From Hysterangium stoloniferum (lineage: Eukaryota > Basidiomycota > Agaricomycetes > Hysterangiales > Hysterangiaceae): a stretch of 64,000 bases of DNA. How positions within the stretch are numbered: the first letter of the stretch is position 1; every line of letters begins with the position of its first letter. The position numbers and the translations under genes were made by a program. Positions 20,982 to 31,800 of the stretch are shown here, piece after piece. Location of the stretch: NCBI GenBank assembly GCA_015178975.1, contig WHVD01000192.1, forward strand, positions 1-64,000, in the 5' to 3' direction. Under the pieces are notes generated by a model. It did not search any database, had not been told where the DNA came from, and worked only from the letters and a program-made list of their open reading frames with translations.

Positions 20982-23361
20982 GGTGCTGACACTGCTTTGC
21001 TCCTAACGAACGTGGAAGGACACGAGACAGGTTAATCCCAGACTTACAAAAGATTTGTGATGGTAGTATGGATAGTAGGAGATGCTCAGAGTGACGGTGA
21101 TGGTATTAATTGTACCCAAGCGACGCTTGGGGTTATGATGGGTGAAGATCGACAGTAAGTTTGAGGATTGCCATATCAGGCGCTGCTCGATTCCAGCAAA
21201 CGGGTGATCACGTGATCGTTTGGTCAATTTATTCCAGCAAAAAATTACATAGATTATTTTGAGGTACATGATAAAAAATTAGTTTAATAAATATGTGTTT
21301 TTCAAGATGCTTTTATTTTAAAGGGTTTGATGAGACAGCACTTCAATTCTGACTAGGCCAGTGTCCGATGACTCGGAGGACCGTTCAATTGCTTGGCAAC
21401 ATATTAGTAAGCCTCGCTTATCATATCCGGCTACTGATAACGATTACCTTATGACAATACTTAGGGCAGTGAACTGAGTCTCTTGATGGCCAAAATGCCA
21501 CTGGTGCTGTCCAAATAATTGTGATGGTTGGTCTGCCATAATGTTCAAAAAGTCGATTTTGTTTGTTAAGACCACTATACAGTTGCGGCTGGCAAAGTGC
21601 CAAAGAAATCAACATGAGGAACAAGTGTCCTCAATTCTTTTGTGTTCCTAGCGCCCAGTAGTTTAGTCGTCCTTGGGCGCAGTGTGCCTTGGGAACATTT
21701 CACCATCCGGGTCTTTCTCCGGTTTGATTAACAGCTAATGTCCTTCTCACTGATCTAGACGATAAACATCTACCCCCATAAAGACGTGATATGATCAAAT
21801 TAAGTTTATTGATTTTTTTAAGTTGTTGTGGCTTAGTGTGCCCCTTTAGTTATTGTAGGCGTGGTTGGTTCGACTCTGATGTTATTTTTTGTTAAATGGG
21901 CCGTAGTTGTTGTTTATTACTTGCCATGCCTCGGTTATTTCTGTTTGTATTTTTCTTTACTTCGTGTCTTCCTTCTTCAGGCGCAGGCACAGACCCCGGC
22001 CGTCTACTGTTCCTGCAATCCTGTCAGTGTTCAGTAAACCTTCAAAGTCCTTTCCTTGTGCTGCCCTGCATGTCTCCGGGTACTAACCGATGCCTTTAAG
22101 GTACCTGAGGATTAAGTCTATTGCTGGGATGATTACATTTCAACTTCGTCAGCAAGTTCCAATTTGACACCATTCTTCTGTTTAAACTGAATCTATATCC
22201 TAGACTTGACTTCAGCTATGTGGTCATACATCGCACCGTGCCCACGCATGGTTGATCGGCTTTCGGAATTTCATCTTTGCCGGTGGAAATAACATTGAAG
22301 ATTTCCGAACAATTGATCCGGTATCGTCTTGGTGGGTGTTTCTCGCGAAGAAGAGTGTTTTACAAGCACTCACTAGCAGGCAATCCTCCTTATTACTTGG
22401 GTATCAACTGGGGTGATGAGTAATGGCTCCAGAATTCCTCTGTAGTGCAACCTTTACTTGTGGGGTAATTATAATATACTATAATATATTTTACTTCAAG
22501 ACCTATATCACTTGTTTTTTATTCGGACACTTAGCATGACGTATATTCTCTAATTTACCCAAATTAAGAAAATGCTGACTTGTGGATCGACTGAGTTCTC
22601 GGTTGCGATCGGTACAGCCGATAACATAAAATTCTGAACATGTCAATTGTGTACGTTTGTTTACATGGGCCGTGAGAAGGTGACCTCGCCAAGTGTGGCA
22701 AAGGGAAATCTAGACACCACACCCTATAATTAGACGAATATTTGAACAAAACTGGCGAGTAGTCCAACCTACATCAGCTCTAGACTCACGTGGCATGGTG
22801 TGGGAGTCCGAAATCCGAAGTTAGATAGTGTTATACTATGTACTAGGTGCGAATGTTTTGGATTTTTAAAGCAGCTGACGTATAAGAAAAATCTCAGGTA
22901 AAGTTAATCTATCACCACGTAACATACGTCCTGTGGTTTAGATATATATATAAAGAAAGAAATAAGAGGTGAGGTGACTATTAGCCCCTGATTGTAGTAC
23001 CGATCACTCACATCATGGAAAGGTTCTCCAGGACCAAGCATGCCATCGACAGTTTTTTGACGGAATATAGACTTTTTGAATGTTATTCGCAGACAGCGTG
23101 TTTTTTAGAGTAATCGACTGCAATATTATCCGGAACGCCAAAGGATGAATGAATACAGCTTATTCAGCCAAAACTGAACAAAGGATGTCAAGGTACCCTT
23201 GTGATAATATTATCCAATGGCAGCCGAGAACAATCGAGGTTCCTCATAGATCGTTTGCACTATTTATTCACACAACGCATAGCACAGTGGTTTAATATGA
23301 TAACCATAAGAGATCTTCACACCAGCTCATTTCATCCCTATCCCCTATTATTCAAAAAATA
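20982..23361. other. Long intergenic region, no supported gene
   Basis: It contains the Ies4-like promoter and the upstream region of the next gene. A short frame near 21879-22037 ends in AQAQTPAVYCSCNPVSVQ. It looks like a fragment of a secreted Cys protein but is too short to call. Otherwise nothing is recognised. Confidence 0.45.
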
Positions 23362-24106
23362 ATGTCCAAGTTTTCCTTTTTCACCTTTCTAAAGAAGAAG
23401 AAGGAGAAGAGCAACCAGGCGGCTTCCCCGTCCCTGCTCGACTCGGCGCCGGAGGAAGGAAAGCGTTCATTGAGGCGTTCGAAATCATGGGACAGCTCTG
23501 TGTTTCGTCCCTCTGACAGGACGGAGCGGAAATCAAGTCCTGTGGATCACCTAGAAACACCCAAACCCACAGGAAGAAGTCGCGATCCCTTTGCTGCAAA
23601 AAATGCAAAGGGTCCGATGGGAGGGGACTGGGGCCAGCCCCCAGAAAACACGACTCGTGACCATAGTAGCAGTAAAACATCATCTATCCTTTATGATTCA
23701 TTAACAGATGGCCCGTCTCTGTATTTTAGGCCCCTCAAGACAGAGAGCTCCGGCGTTAGACAACGACAGCAGTAGCACGCCATTTGTGGCGCAATCAAGG
23801 ACTAGACAACAGACATGGATGCCCAGGAAGTCATATGTCGGCTATGCAACATCGTCGTTGACGTATGTCGTCCAACAGGCTACTACAGCTGTTCGTCCCA
23901 GTTCGTGTAAAAAAACCCCATCATCCTCTCATCAGCCTCCACAGCATTTCACACTATCGTCCAGCAAAAGTACACCGACAAAAAATCAGATAGGGATGAA
24001 CGAGAATGGTCTTCCTAGTCCGAGTTCTAGGGCTTATTGTCCTGAGTGCCGTCAAGTTTCTCATTCAAAATATGGGTGCCTGCATGGCGTCATGAACGCA
24101 ATTTGA
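23362..24106 (+). CDS. Basic Ser/Lys-rich hypothetical protein
   Basis: Two exons, 23362-23671 and 23730-24106, with a 58-nt GT-AG intron, giving 228 residues. The start MSKFSFFTFLKKKKEK combines a short aromatic stretch with a lysine patch, as in peripheral membrane or nuclear proteins. The middle is Ser/Arg-rich (RRSKSWDSS resembles a basophilic kinase site). The C-terminus has four cysteines in the second half, including CPECRQVSHSKYGC. I do not recognise the family. Reading through the intron gives only a 137-residue frame, so splicing is favoured but not proven. Confidence 0.5.
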
Positions 24107-24388
24107 CTGTGATAATCCGACTTTTATGTCCCTCACAATCCCGGTACGTGTTGTATTATCCTGTATGTACGCCCAGTTCTGCCAATATCATATTTCCTCG
24201 CAGATAGAATATTCGCTGTATTTTTAGTTCAATTTTTGTAACATCTTTGTGGACTGTCTAAACTTAGATAAACCAAGTTGGTGGTTGATGTGATCATGAT
24301 CATGATGAGGTGTGGGTAAAACCACTTTCCCACTTCACAGGGGGGCCAGTGTGTTATCCCAGTTATATAGCCCTCTCGAACTCACAAC

Positions 24389-25232
24389 ATGGGTACACCT
24401 TCTTTGGACTATGAACCAATTAAGAGAGGTCGTGGTCGTCTTTTCTTAACTGGTGCTGTACTAGTCTTCTTGATGGCTGGTTTGTTCCTTTGGAACAGAG
24501 ACAGTGACGACTACGTTCGTGGCCCAGTCATAAAAAGGGTAAGATCTCATAGTTATGCTGGGCATAACCATTGATGTTTAAGCTGCGTCTCAGGCTGTTG
24601 CCGTGATAACAGGGCCTACTGTCCAGGGCACAGTTTATTTCTCCCAGGATTCTCCCAAGGGGACTGTCACTATCACTGGATCTTTAAAGAATGTCGCTCC
24701 AAACGCAAATCGCGGCTTTCACATTCAGTCAGTCATCACATCTGTTTTCAAATTCTCTACTGCTATTCGCATAAAAACTCACTCTGTATCTCCCGATTAC
24801 TAGTGAGCTGGGTGATGCAACGGACGGATGTACATCTTCTGGATCGCACTACAATCCCGACGGCAAGACTCATGGCTCCCCTCAGAGTTCCACCCGTCAT
24901 ACTGGTGATCTTGGGAATGTTCGTTCCAATTCCAGCGGTGTCGTAGCGTTAGATATCTCAGATAGCAAGATATCCCTCAATGGCCAGTATTCTATCATTG
25001 GGTATGCCCTGTATCCCCTCAGATCACAAATTATTCACACGAATGCTAATGTTGAATTTAGCCGCACGGTTGTAATCCACGATGTGAGTACTAGTTGGTG
25101 TGTATCGCTTTTGGATTAACTCTCCTTTACTAGGGAACCGACGATCTAGGCAAGGGTGAGAATGATGATAGCCTTAAAACGGGAAATGCAGGCGGAAGAG
25201 CTGGCTGTGCTGTAATTGGCATCGCGTCGTAG
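24389..25232 (+). CDS. Cu/Zn superoxide dismutase with N-terminal membrane anchor
   Basis: Five exons: 24389-24538, 24594-24727, 24804-25001, 25062-25083 (22 nt) and 25134-25232, giving 200 residues. Residues ~1-45 are a signal anchor: basic RGRGR followed by the hydrophobic [18 protein letters not shown]. Residues ~50-200 are a complete Cu/Zn SOD domain converting superoxide to peroxide and oxygen. All metal ligands are visible: GFHIHE (two Cu His), SHYNP (bridging His), KTHG, RHTGD (Zn His and Asp) and VIHDG (last Cu His). The disulphide Cys pair (DGC, GCAV) and the active-site Arg (GGRAGC) are present. A TATA-like TATATAG lies ~20 bp before the ATG (24364-24370). The anchor suggests secretory-pathway or outward-facing enzyme rather than cytosolic SOD1. 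Confidence 0.93.
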
Positions 25233-26073
25233 CTCCGGCTGTTAACACCGAATCCGCTCAAGGGAACACAAATAGTGTTGTCAAACACCGACTTCGCAAT
25301 GCTTAGAATACAAAAAGATTCACATAAGAACGATTGTTAGTTAGGATGATGGTTCTATGTAGCGAATGTTAGAATACTAGTACGGTGGCCAATGTCACCA
25401 CCTATCAAGAGGTATCGTAAGGGATTTGCCATGCATCCACAATATCGAGTTAAAAAACAATATTACTAACAAAACAATGAAAATATTTAAGACCATTTTC
25501 GGAAGGACTGTTGTCTTTTTTAAATATTATAGGTAAATAGCCCAATCCGTATGTGCGTGCACTAAATTATAAAAACGGCTACCGTTTAGCTTAGCAGTGT
25601 TTCATCCGAGATAAATCAAGTCAACACGGGAAAATCCACTTGTTCAATGGAATACAAAGGTTATTAATACTTACATCGAACGTTCCAAACGTGGTTTGGC
25701 AATAGGATATATTGATTTGTTATACAAGACAAAAGTGCTCATTACAGAAATGGAAGGCTCATTCCACAACCTATTTAGGAAAAGCATGATGGTCAAGACG
25801 TATGCTCCGAGTCACTTCAAAACCTTTGGAATGGGTGAAAAATAGACCATTGTGAGTGTTCTAGGAGAAATCAGAAACCAGATATGCCCCCATAGGGGTG
25901 GGGATTAGATGACCGTCTCAGTTATCTCAACCACTGCACTTTCCAAGAACTGTGGGAGGCATCTTCGTGACAAAGTGCCGTTGGCGCTTCATCACCAACT
26001 CAACGACGAGATGGATGCCGGCTTTTGAAAAGGGAAGAAAGATAACCTCGGATGCTATTACCTGAAGGTCAAA
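25233..26073. other. Intergenic spacer between convergent SOD and EAF7
   Basis: No gene seen. Confidence 0.5.
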
Positions 26074-26970
26074 TTAGCTTGAGAAATAGAGTAGTGAACA
26101 ATTAGCAATGTACCGCCGTCGAGCCCCTCGTCTGCCCCCTACAGATTTTCGAAGTGGAGGGCGTCCTCTGGGTCTGCCTCGTCCTCGGCGTGCACCTGTC
26201 ACTACAGGGAAGGTCCAATTTTCATTGTTTGATCCCGACAGAAGCCAAAAATCTTACCTGGTGAACCAATAACATCCGCGTCGTCGTCCTCCATGGTTCC
26301 TTCAGTAGGTGTGCCGGTCATAATGCTATTTCGTCGACTTTGTTTAGCACTTCCTATGTCAACATCCATTGGCTCATCTCCACTCTCCGTTAGGGCACTG
26401 CTGTCGCTGTCGCCGCCGACCAGACCGGCCAATAAACTCCCTCTTCTCGAAGAGGAATTCGGGACTTTTGACTTCCCCTGGCTTTTTCTTCGAGGTATGG
26501 AAGGAAACGATACAGGCGATGGCGGTGGCGATGTGTCGGAGACTCTTCGTGGTGCCATGAGGGCGTCGTATTCCAACCAAGGAAGCTCGAATTCGGAGCG
26601 AAAATGCGGATGGCCATTCAGGTTTTCTTCTGGAATGGGTGATGGTATAGAACGGGGGTGAGAGGCATCTGAATCTGTCGACTCATATCCGTCCATTTCC
26701 TACGACAGTGTTAGACATAGTTAAAACAGCATGCTAATTAGTTTAGGAACGCACGAGGCCCTCTAGAGCTTCGAGGTCATAAGATGCTTCGATCTTGGCC
26801 CAAATATCGTCAACAGGTACGTTGGTATTCGTTTCTCGTTGGATAGCTTGTTGCATGCATAGAACGTGGAAGTGGCGATGAAAACCGACTGGCCTGTGGC
26901 GGGTGATTGACCTAAAAAAAGATATCTCTCCCAGAACTGTGTCTAATACAGGCAGTTCATCGTCCTCCAT
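26074..26970 (-). CDS. EAF7: NuA4 subunit EAF7 (CT20/MRGBP family)
   Basis: Three minus-strand exons: 26970-26755, 26699-26258, 26201-26074, giving 261 residues. The N-terminal EAF7 domain shows LLxxI-type helices then TRHRPVGFHRHFHVLCMQQA, IWAKIEASYDLEALEGLEMD and SEFELPWLEYDALM. These are the hallmark blocks of EAF7/MRGBP, which binds MRG15/Eaf3 within the NuA4 histone acetyltransferase (TINTIN module). A Ser/Asp-rich middle follows. The C-terminal exon has an AT-hook-like GARRGRGRPRGRPP, which probably contacts DNA. Its start codon is 74 bp from that of the divergent uL29m gene. Confidence 0.9.
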
Positions 26971-27044
26971 CGTTTGTTCAAGCCACTGGTTGCAAAAAGA
27001 CGCTCAATTCTTCTTGAGAATTGAAGCTCCGACCAATCCACCCC
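26971..27044. promoter_or_regulatory. 74-bp divergent promoter, EAF7 / uL29m
   Basis: This is the whole interval between the two start codons of a head-to-head pair. It contains the inverted repeat TCAATTCTTCTTGAGAATTGA (about 27004-27024). Confidence 0.7.
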
Positions 27045-27828
27045 ATGTCCGTGAGCTTTACTAGAATCGTTAACCTTGTCTCTGGGCCGTTACGTACCTA
27101 CGCGACTCTTATTCGTGATCCTCCTAAACGACCGCGACTTGATTCAGAGCCAGAAGGGCCACTTCGACCACATTTAAATGTTCCCGTGAACTCCAGCCAT
27201 GGTCTGTATGGGTTCTTCCGCAAGCGGACAGAAAACAATTCCTATAAGAAAGCGGAGGAGGGTAGTCCGGTAGACTACATTGCCATAGAAAGACCGGTGG
27301 AAGTGTCCTCGGGTGTGTGTGTTTGACTATGTGTGCAAAAACACGTCTAAACAAGGCGTTTTTAGGTCGTGCATGGCAGTCTGCTGAATTACGGCGTAAA
27401 TCATTCAAGGATCTCCACACCCTGTGGTACATATTATTACGAGAGAGGAACCTTATACAGACGCAACGATTGGAACTACGTCGGATTGGAGCACCCCGTC
27501 TTTCTTTTTTAAAGCACCGCTACAACGACGTAAGTTTCATTCATGTCACGTATTCGCCGCATTTAGACCTTCGATTCAGTGCAAAATGGGAATGGCGCGA
27601 ATAAAACACCTTCTCAGTGAACGTAGAGCGGCTTACATGGAAGCAGCGCCTCTTCGTCGATTAGTCGTTCGACATCCAGAACGGTATGCAAAGCTTGTAG
27701 AAGAGAAAGCCCAAAATACCAAATCTCGACGGCGTGTTGCTAACAAGATCGCTTCTGGGAATGCTGGGGAGTCTCAGAGTGCGCCGGTAGAAATGAAAGA
27801 GCCCTCATTCCTAGAGGTTCCGTCGTGA
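27045..27828 (+). CDS. MRPL4: Mitochondrial ribosomal protein uL29m (MRPL4/MRP-L47)
   Basis: Three exons: 27045-27312, 27366-27529, 27580-27828, giving 226 residues. The first 30 residues ([20 protein letters not shown]) are a basic, hydroxylated mitochondrial presequence. The uL29 core follows: [34 protein letters not shown] and, after splicing, [15 protein letters not shown], the two-helix signature of MRP-L47. A basic C-terminal tail ends in SFLEVPS. The protein sits near the exit tunnel of the mitochondrial large subunit. An in-frame TTG at 27021 lies upstream, but the first ATG is 27045. Confidence 0.9.
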
Positions 27829-28086
27829 TGCTTATTATATCTGTCATATAATTTCCAAAACCTCGATTCTCACTCAATTCTGGCTAACATGTTGGATTAT
27901 CGTCAATGACATTTTAGATTCATGACGGTTTGAGTGTTACTACTTTACTCTCTGAGTTTTACTCTCCGAGTGTTACCAAGTTTTCCCTTTTTTTCCAAGT
28001 GTTACTACACCAGCTGGTTGAAATGCTGCATTAGAATATGTGATTCCTGGTTTGCGGCGACAGGCGTCATGTGAGCACTTCGTCTG

Positions 28087-28815
28087 ATGAGACTCGTGTT
28101 TCGCCAGGTATTCGTGCAAATACGATCTTTCAGCACAGAGGAGACCCGAACAAAATGTCTATCGCTAATGCGGAGTACAGCGCAGCCAGTGTCTGTAATT
28201 ACAACCGCTGTTCCGCCCGATAGGGAAAAGTCCAGCTCTGTTCAACATGCCATGTTCCACGGTGCTACATTATCTTCCTTCACATCCATTGCCATGTATC
28301 CTTATCCAATAGTATCATTCTCTCTGCGCACACCCTCATATATGGCTGATGTGCTGCGACACTACTTGAATAAAGCGACTTCTTCCGAAGCTCACATGGT
28401 CATTAATCTCCTCTCCGCTCTCCAAGCACATCTTGCTGTCCATTTTTCCCAGCCTCGCGATGACCCATTCGGAAGTGCTTTGCACTCCCTAAGTGCCGAA
28501 CGATTGCCTATTCTTCACGGCTGCTTGGGTGCACTGTCCTGTACACTAATTAAATCGATACCCTTACACGTCTCCGCTTTACAAAACCACGGCAGTGATA
28601 CATCATCAAGTACGAATGATGGTGTCCAGAGTTCAGAGCTATTCCTAGCACGAGTGGTCAGAGTGGAGGACACGTCGCATTCCAGACAGGCGTCAGAAGT
28701 TTCCATGTTACCACTCATTTACCACCAAAAACAATATGTCACAATTGACACAACATCCCCTGTTGAAAACAGTGCGTCACATACCCGCGACACAACACGG
28801 ACAACCGTAGTTTAA
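28087..28815 (+). CDS. Flavin-reductase-like FMN-binding split-barrel protein, probably mitochondrial
   Basis: A single exon of 242 residues. The N-terminus (MRLVFRQVFVQIRSFSTEE) looks like a mitochondrial presequence. LMRSTAQPVSVITT, FHGATLSSFTSIAMYPYPIV and FSLRTPSYMADVL are the FMN-binding core of the flavin reductase-like domain. HMVINLLSALQAHLAVHFSQ and LGALSCTLIKSIPLHV continue the fold, and SELFLARVVRVED and PLIYHQKQYVT close it. Relatives reduce FMN or act as small flavoprotein partners of monooxygenases. The exact substrate cannot be told. It converges on POL1 with only 72 bp between stop codons. Confidence 0.85.
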   Translation: MRLVFRQVFVQIRSFSTEETRTKCLSLMRSTAQPVSVITTAVPPDREKSSSVQHAMFHGATLSSFTSIAMYPYPIVSFSLRTPSYMADVLRHYLNKATSSEAHMVINLLSALQAHLAVHFSQPRDDPFGSALHSLSAERLPILHGCLGALSCTLIKSIPLHVSALQNHGSDTSSSTNDGVQSSELFLARVVRVEDTSHSRQASEVSMLPLIYHQKQYVTIDTTSPVENSASHTRDTTRTTVV

Positions 28816-28887
28816 GTTTGAACATGTAGAACAAAAATTAACTCTGATTACACTGGTGTACAGGTTCAATATAAGTACCATAATATG

Positions 28888-31800
28888 TCAGATCTTCATA
28901 AAAGAGAATAGTCCGTCTAGCTCAACCCATCGCCTGCCGCAATTGTTGAGATACTTCTCTACCGTGGATGTCATGGCGTTTAAAAAGCCATGAGTGACGT
29001 CTACTAGCGCCACAACCTCATCTGTCCACATAATCAACAAGAAATCTTGGTATCACCAAAAATGTCTCTTACCGTGCTTTGCCGTCCCTTTGGCGCCTTT
29101 GATAATTTTCTGGGCATTAAACAATGATCCATAATACAAGAGTTGGTTATACAGCATTAAATCGGAATACTGAGACTGCATGTTAGTATCATCGATCGAC
29201 TATTCACAGGGCAGGTCAGGTACCTGAAGCTTGGCCGTGCCGCGACAATTCGGCTTCATACACCGTCGGCCATACACACTCATCATCCGTGTTTGATTTC
29301 GACATGTGGCGTCGTCACATTCCGTCCACCATTCGTAATACTTCATGATATGTTGACGAATTTGTAACTCAAGCTGAGTTTGCAGATGCCATGTTGGTAG
29401 TGTGGCTGCACAACCAAGACATGTCGGTCCAGAGGACTTTACGATTGATCGCTGTATCGACAAGTGTTATGAAAGAAACTCGGGAACAGATCATTGTGAT
29501 TTATTTACTTACCTCACGGTCATATATGGGCTCAAACTCCACTTGGCCTTCACATTGGTTACATGTAACAGTAAATGCAACCGCGTCACTGAAACGGTCT
29601 TTGTCCGATAGTTGCGAGTCCAAGGTGCCAAAGACACGAGCCTCAAACTCGCCACTGGATGTGCTTCGATAACGAGACGGATCAAGTCCTATGAAGCGAA
29701 CAATAAACGGGATGATTTTTTGTGTTACCTATGCCCTAACATACCAAGACATTCTGCCAAACGAGCACGATCTGTGCCTTCAATAGGTTCGCATAAGCGT
29801 TCAATGGGAGGCAAGATCTGCTGTGATAAATAATGTTCGAAGTCTGTCGCACTATAAGTGAGAGTCAGGCTATAATTAAACGATACGTACCGATTTTGAA
29901 TTCGCTGTCACCTTTGCGAAGCTCATCTGGATGTCGCGCCTTGTCTGCTTGGGCAGTTTTTGCAGTCTGTCCATCCACTCCCAGGCAGAAGATGTACGGA
30001 ATGACATCGCCTGAGCGTGCAGAATGACCCTTGCCTTTCAGGCGAAGAGCAACCTGTACATGTGGTTGACCTTTTCCGTCTGGATAGTCTTCAGGGTTTT
30101 TGCCCAGCCGCTGTCAGTGAGTGGCGTTACTTTCTGTGATGTAAAAAGAGATGATGTGTTTACTTTAAATATGATAAATTCTTCTATGGCCATTTTTCCG
30201 CTTCTGACATTCTCACCAACGGTTGCGAGATATTCGTGGATTTTCTCCACGACAACCTCTGTATCCTCACCAGAGAGGATTTGATCGAGGACGTACCTAT
30301 CCAGGAGTCAAAAAGACAGCACAGACACAAAACAGGAGTACTGACTGTGAGACAGTTTTCGATATACGACTGTACTCTCGTCGCTTCATATCGAGGCCCT
30401 TCACTTCAGTTCGTGTCTTGCCACCTTCTTCGACCTTCACAGCTGCATATTTCTTCTTCTGTAGAAGAAGCAGCCTTTGGAAGATGCTGTCGAGGTCAAT
30501 CTCTAACAACTTATAACGGTCATTGACCAGTTTCTTAAACTCATGCGCCGTTTTCAAAGCTTCTGCCAGATCTGTGGCATTCGAGTTCACGAAGACGGAG
30601 TCAGTATCACCGTATACAACCTAGATCAGACGATGAGTAATATCTAGATTGACGGAAATGTCACTTCGTACATCTAGCTGCAAGCTCTCTGCCAATTCAC
30701 GGGTCTGGGTCAAGATTTCACGCCCTTTGAATGTTGTGAGGGCGGCAAGAGGTCGTGCATAGAAGCGAGAATATTCAAAGCCGAGGCAGCCATACATACT
30801 GTTCGCTGTGAGCTTCAATGCTTGTTGTTTGATATCGTACTACAACACAAACATCAGCAGTTGTAACAGTTTAGTGTACCGTATTATGTGACATGCCTGA
30901 AGAATCTTTGCTGGTGTAGCGTCCCGATCTTTCATCAAAGCTTTGACTTGTCGCCGACGGTTAACTAAAGTGGCAATAAGACGGGGGAGGACACCTTGAG
31001 GTACGTCGGAAGAAGGCGGTTCCGGGATCTTCTCTTCACCATTCTGCAACATAGTGTGTCTTAATATTTCGAATCTTAAACCGTGATAAAATATATGTAC
31101 CTCATCTTCGACCTTCTCCACAGTGGTAAAATCAATGTTGTACTCCTGGATAATACTCGGATACAACGAGTTGAAGTCCATGACCAGGACATACTTGTCC
31201 CATAGGCCTTTTTTCGGCTCAAAGACTAATCCACCTTTGTATTTATCCTTTTTGCTCTTTGATGTGACAGCAGCGCCATCGCCTTCTTCAGCTTCGGCTT
31301 TGACTGCTAGAACAGACTTTTTTCCCCAAGCCTTGTCAGGACATATGTATTTCAGTCGATGGAACTCATGCAATAGAATGTACTCGTTGCGCTCAGCACG
31401 TCCACCATTCAGTGTTTTATTCCTGGGAGAAGGTATGGATAAGAATTTTTTTACCAGTCAAAATAATAGAACCTACCATGAGTTGCCGGCAAGATTAGTC
31501 AATTGTTTGGTGAGAGGAAGGATTTGTACTTTGGATGCAATTGCCATTTGGAAGTAAGCATCAGTCTCACAGTGTTGAACAAATGTCATCATTTCCACGG
31601 AACTAGGCAAACTTCCGTCAAGATACTTGATAGTATCATCAGGGTCTATATCCTGCCGTTCAACTTTAAGATATGAAGCGCACATCTCCGTGAGTGACCA
31701 AGTTGTCGAGGTGATCATCCCCTGCAAAATAAACCCTCAGTTTGTCGTATGCTTCAATCTTCATCATCGCGCACCTTGGCACCATCACTTGCTAGGTCAC

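Noticed and set aside
21879-22099. Short frames with a hydrophobic start and Cys-rich end, possible hydrophobin or small secreted protein
   Set aside because: Fewer than 70 codons, no hydrophobin eight-Cys pattern, and no consistent splice model.
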